From Verrucomicrobiales bacterium (GTDB lineage Bacteria; Verrucomicrobiota; Verrucomicrobiia; Verrucomicrobiales; DEV007), in NCBI GenBank assembly GCA_023253615.1, contig JALRFZ010000265.1, forward strand, positions 1 to 7,880: a DNA stretch of 7,880 bases, read 5' to 3'. The translations under genes were made by a program, and so were the position numbers. Below the pieces are notes generated by a model that was given only the letters and a program-made list of their open reading frames with translations, had not been told where the DNA came from and ran no database searches. Positions 7,001-7,880 of this stretch are shown piece by piece (the stretch's first letter is position 1; the number at the start of each line of letters is the position of its first letter).

Positions 7001-7880
7001 GACGGCCGAGGAGCTTTTCATAATCCCCACCGCGGTGCCGGGGATGGAGGGAAACAACGGCGACAAGGGCGGCGAGACGATCGGCCCCGCCGGTCGCCGG
7101 ATCGGATTCCACCGCTTCCCAGGCGGCGAGCGCCTCCTCGTAGGTGGGACGTCCGTCGTCTGGATCGGAGCCCCCGGCCGCCGCGCTCTTGCGACGCTGT
7201 TTGAGTGCTCCGACAGCCGCCTCGTCGAGCCGCCAACGCTCGCGTCCGGGCGATTCGGTGAGCTCCTCCAGCAGGGCCGTGGCCCGGTCCGGCGCGCCGA
7301 GGAGGTCGTACGCCTCGATGAGGAATCCCATCACCGCCACGATGGCTTCGCGGTCCACCTCACGGGCGGCGGCGGCGCGAAAGTCGGTCTCGATCTCCGC
7401 GAGCAGGGCGGTGGCCTCGCCGACGTTGCCTTTTTCGAGCAGGCGGGTGGCGAGAGCGACACGGGCGAGCACGGTATCCTGATCCCCGCGCCCCCTCAGC
7501 AGATCGAGAAGCCCGACCAGATCACGGGTGGCGTCGAGCGCCCCCGGATCGCGCGAGGCGGCGAGGCCCTCGACTTTCCACTGGCGCCCGGCGAGGAGAT
7601 CGTCCGCCGGGCCGATCCCTTCGAGCGAGGCGGCATCCGGGCGCACCACGAAGGCGCGTGTGCCCTCGGACGGGAGCAGCACGAGCACCTTCACCGGCTC
7701 GCGCCGCGAGAGCGGACCCGCCAGCGCGGGATCGAGATGCAGCACGACGGTGTCCCAGCGCCGCCGCTCGCCCGCGGAGTTGAAGATCGGATCGCGCTCG
7801 TCGCCGGGATCGACGCGGCCGAGGCGGTTGACGTTGGCACGATCCTGCTTCAGGACGTCGCGCAGACGGGAAAGCGGGGC
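4029..7880 (-). CDS. TPR-CHAT protein, caspase-like peptidase (5' end outside window)
   Basis: At least 1283 residues are visible, numbered here from the right edge. The frame is open to 7880, and the first 45 codons read as protein, so a GTG at 7743-7745 is probably internal and the true start is off the window. Residues about 1-120 are not TPR and contain a short beta-like stretch (VKVLVLLPSEGTRAFVV). Residues about 130-725 are helical with tetratricopeptide repeats. Clear copies are YSRWGFLYEGGGQYGRAEAI, ALYLMNLGAARRESGQDDAA and AFILDALAALALRKGRLAEA. Residues about 790-850 form a charged helical, possibly coiled-coil segment ending in a Gly/Ala/Ser linker. The CHAT domain spans about 946-1283: ADGILHFVPFAVLLD, LPGAEREAGLIAETL, HVATHGIFF (His1113, codon 4542-4544) and LVTLSACETGIGDLASGEGV (Cys1188, codon 4317-4319), then LRRAFLAAGARHVLSTLWPI. 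The His/Cys pair is present, so protease activity is plausible, with TPRs sensing a partner or ligand. No signal peptide or membrane segment is visible. It is convergent to the hydrolase gene. Confidence 0.93.
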   Translation of the reverse strand, partial: APLSRLRDVLKQDRANVNRLGRVDPGDERDPIFNSAGERRRWDTVVLHLDPALAGPLSRREPVKVLVLLPSEGTRAFVVRPDAASLEGIGPADDLLAGRQWKVEGLAASRDPGALDATRDLVGLLDLLRGRGDQDTVLARVALATRLLEKGNVGEATALLAEIETDFRAAAAREVDREAIVAVMGFLIEAYDLLGAPDRATALLEELTESPGRERWRLDEAAVGALKQRRKSAAAGGSDPDDGRPTYEEALAAWEAVESDPATGGADRLAALVAVVSLHPRHRGGDYEKLLGRLAEQVAALDRGEVSDELYLPLADALLTLAYDAFARGDLDDARRRCERTLAFLDTPERELQPPAVSARHLLVRLTIASGAAGEAERLAKSHLDWAKGLFLPYDARFVETAMLYLELLADRGDAAAIENEGRVFAEEMLAVPDLPVPGLRLLWHEQIAAMVHDAGDTDRADAWYRRAFEVIGRDPSLATALASCYSRWGFLYEGGGQYGRAEAIWKEGHGKLEGRDDLVADYVSLLQDLSLVRKHYRDDEGAIALIEQSRRLAAEKLGTDSVEYAVACNNLVTPLHATGRGEQAMKRIEEALRIAASHPDREWGRESSLNFRNNRAILLMNSDPRGAAEIYAGLVEEMEREGRQDEHQTALYLMNLGAARRESGQDDAAEAAYLRALDILRRQGWEDRRNLAFILDALAALALRKGRLAEAADHVRESVRLADVFLEQASAIASESEKLALGTLFDHGSHLHILLAAGATEEACELSLRSKGTVLDQSMREAKALQGLANDEAKQRIHAEWRARTRQLQRVALELQQGGAPDGGEPALAALRQEVKRLQGLLLGGGEGGAGSGAAIDLAAVRSRLGASGCFTEMIAAKDETGEAYLGAFEITREDVRWTRLATVGQVRVALTGFRGAIDAFLAAKSAADRVEPAARIEAASRQLHGLVWEPLEAPRREGADLVLCADGILHFVPFAVLLDREGKFPGEIHAFDYVGSARDFCREDDGEKRDLASAVVVGGPDYDARLDGEGSPAAPPLDRHRAAGRETVRGRVARTGGIRLAPLPGAEREAGLIAETLRQSGAGVKVLTAAAATEEAVAGAVAPGIVHVATHGIFFDRDFGSLVADDLRSGTDPMMRGALALAGAQSAVEQWAESRFPEGGNDGWLFAAEAVQLDLGKTELVTLSACETGIGDLASGEGVIGLRRAFLAAGARHVLSTLWPISDDMTVELMRDFYERLGKGGGVTDAFAGAQGEALRVFREENARAEAIALFGAFVLCRAGR

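Noticed and set aside
4029..7880. Assignment of the TPR-CHAT gene as a type III-E CRISPR (Craspase) component
   Set aside because: No repeat-spacer array or Cas gene is visible, and TPR-CHAT architecture alone is common outside CRISPR loci.

Overview
The window is a high-GC bacterial chromosome fragment, fully coding apart from short spacers. It holds four genes: two complete and two cut by the window edges. No rRNA, tRNA, CRISPR array, transposase or integrase is visible. The gene set is a large DUF3160-type exported protein, a DUF900-type alpha/beta hydrolase with an N-terminal membrane or lipoprotein signal, and a giant TPR-CHAT protease-like protein. With the high GC and the lack of strong Shine-Dalgarno sites, this suits a PVC-group bacterium (Verrucomicrobiota or Planctomycetota). 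Other large-genome Gram-negatives such as Myxococcota are possible. The taxonomic call is inference.

Layout from left to right. Positions 1-75 (minus) are the first 25 codons of an exported protein that continues past the left edge; its signal-peptide core is built on a hexanucleotide tandem repeat. Positions 118-2490 (minus) encode a complete 790-residue DUF3160 protein with a signal peptide. It lies 42 nt upstream of the previous gene, in the same direction, so the two probably form an operon. Positions 2491-2690 are a divergent intergenic region expected to hold the promoters of both flanking genes. Positions 2691-3995 (plus) encode a 434-residue alpha/beta hydrolase with an intact Ser-Asp-His set and a long disordered linker after its N-terminal hydrophobic segment. 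Positions 3996-4028 are a 33-nt convergent spacer with a small hairpin and a 10-bp direct repeat. Positions 4029-7880 (minus) encode a TPR-CHAT protein of at least 1283 residues whose 5' end lies beyond the right edge.

The three left-hand genes all point to the cell envelope or periplasm. The TPR-CHAT protein shows no export signal in the visible part and is convergent to the hydrolase, so the two are not co-transcribed. The CHAT domain has its His/Cys pair, so it may be an active caspase-like peptidase. No partner that would place it in a known CHAT system (type III-E CRISPR, gasdermin) is in the window. The points most worth following are the unseen N-terminus and upstream partner of the TPR-CHAT gene, and the repeat-encoded signal peptide at the left edge.
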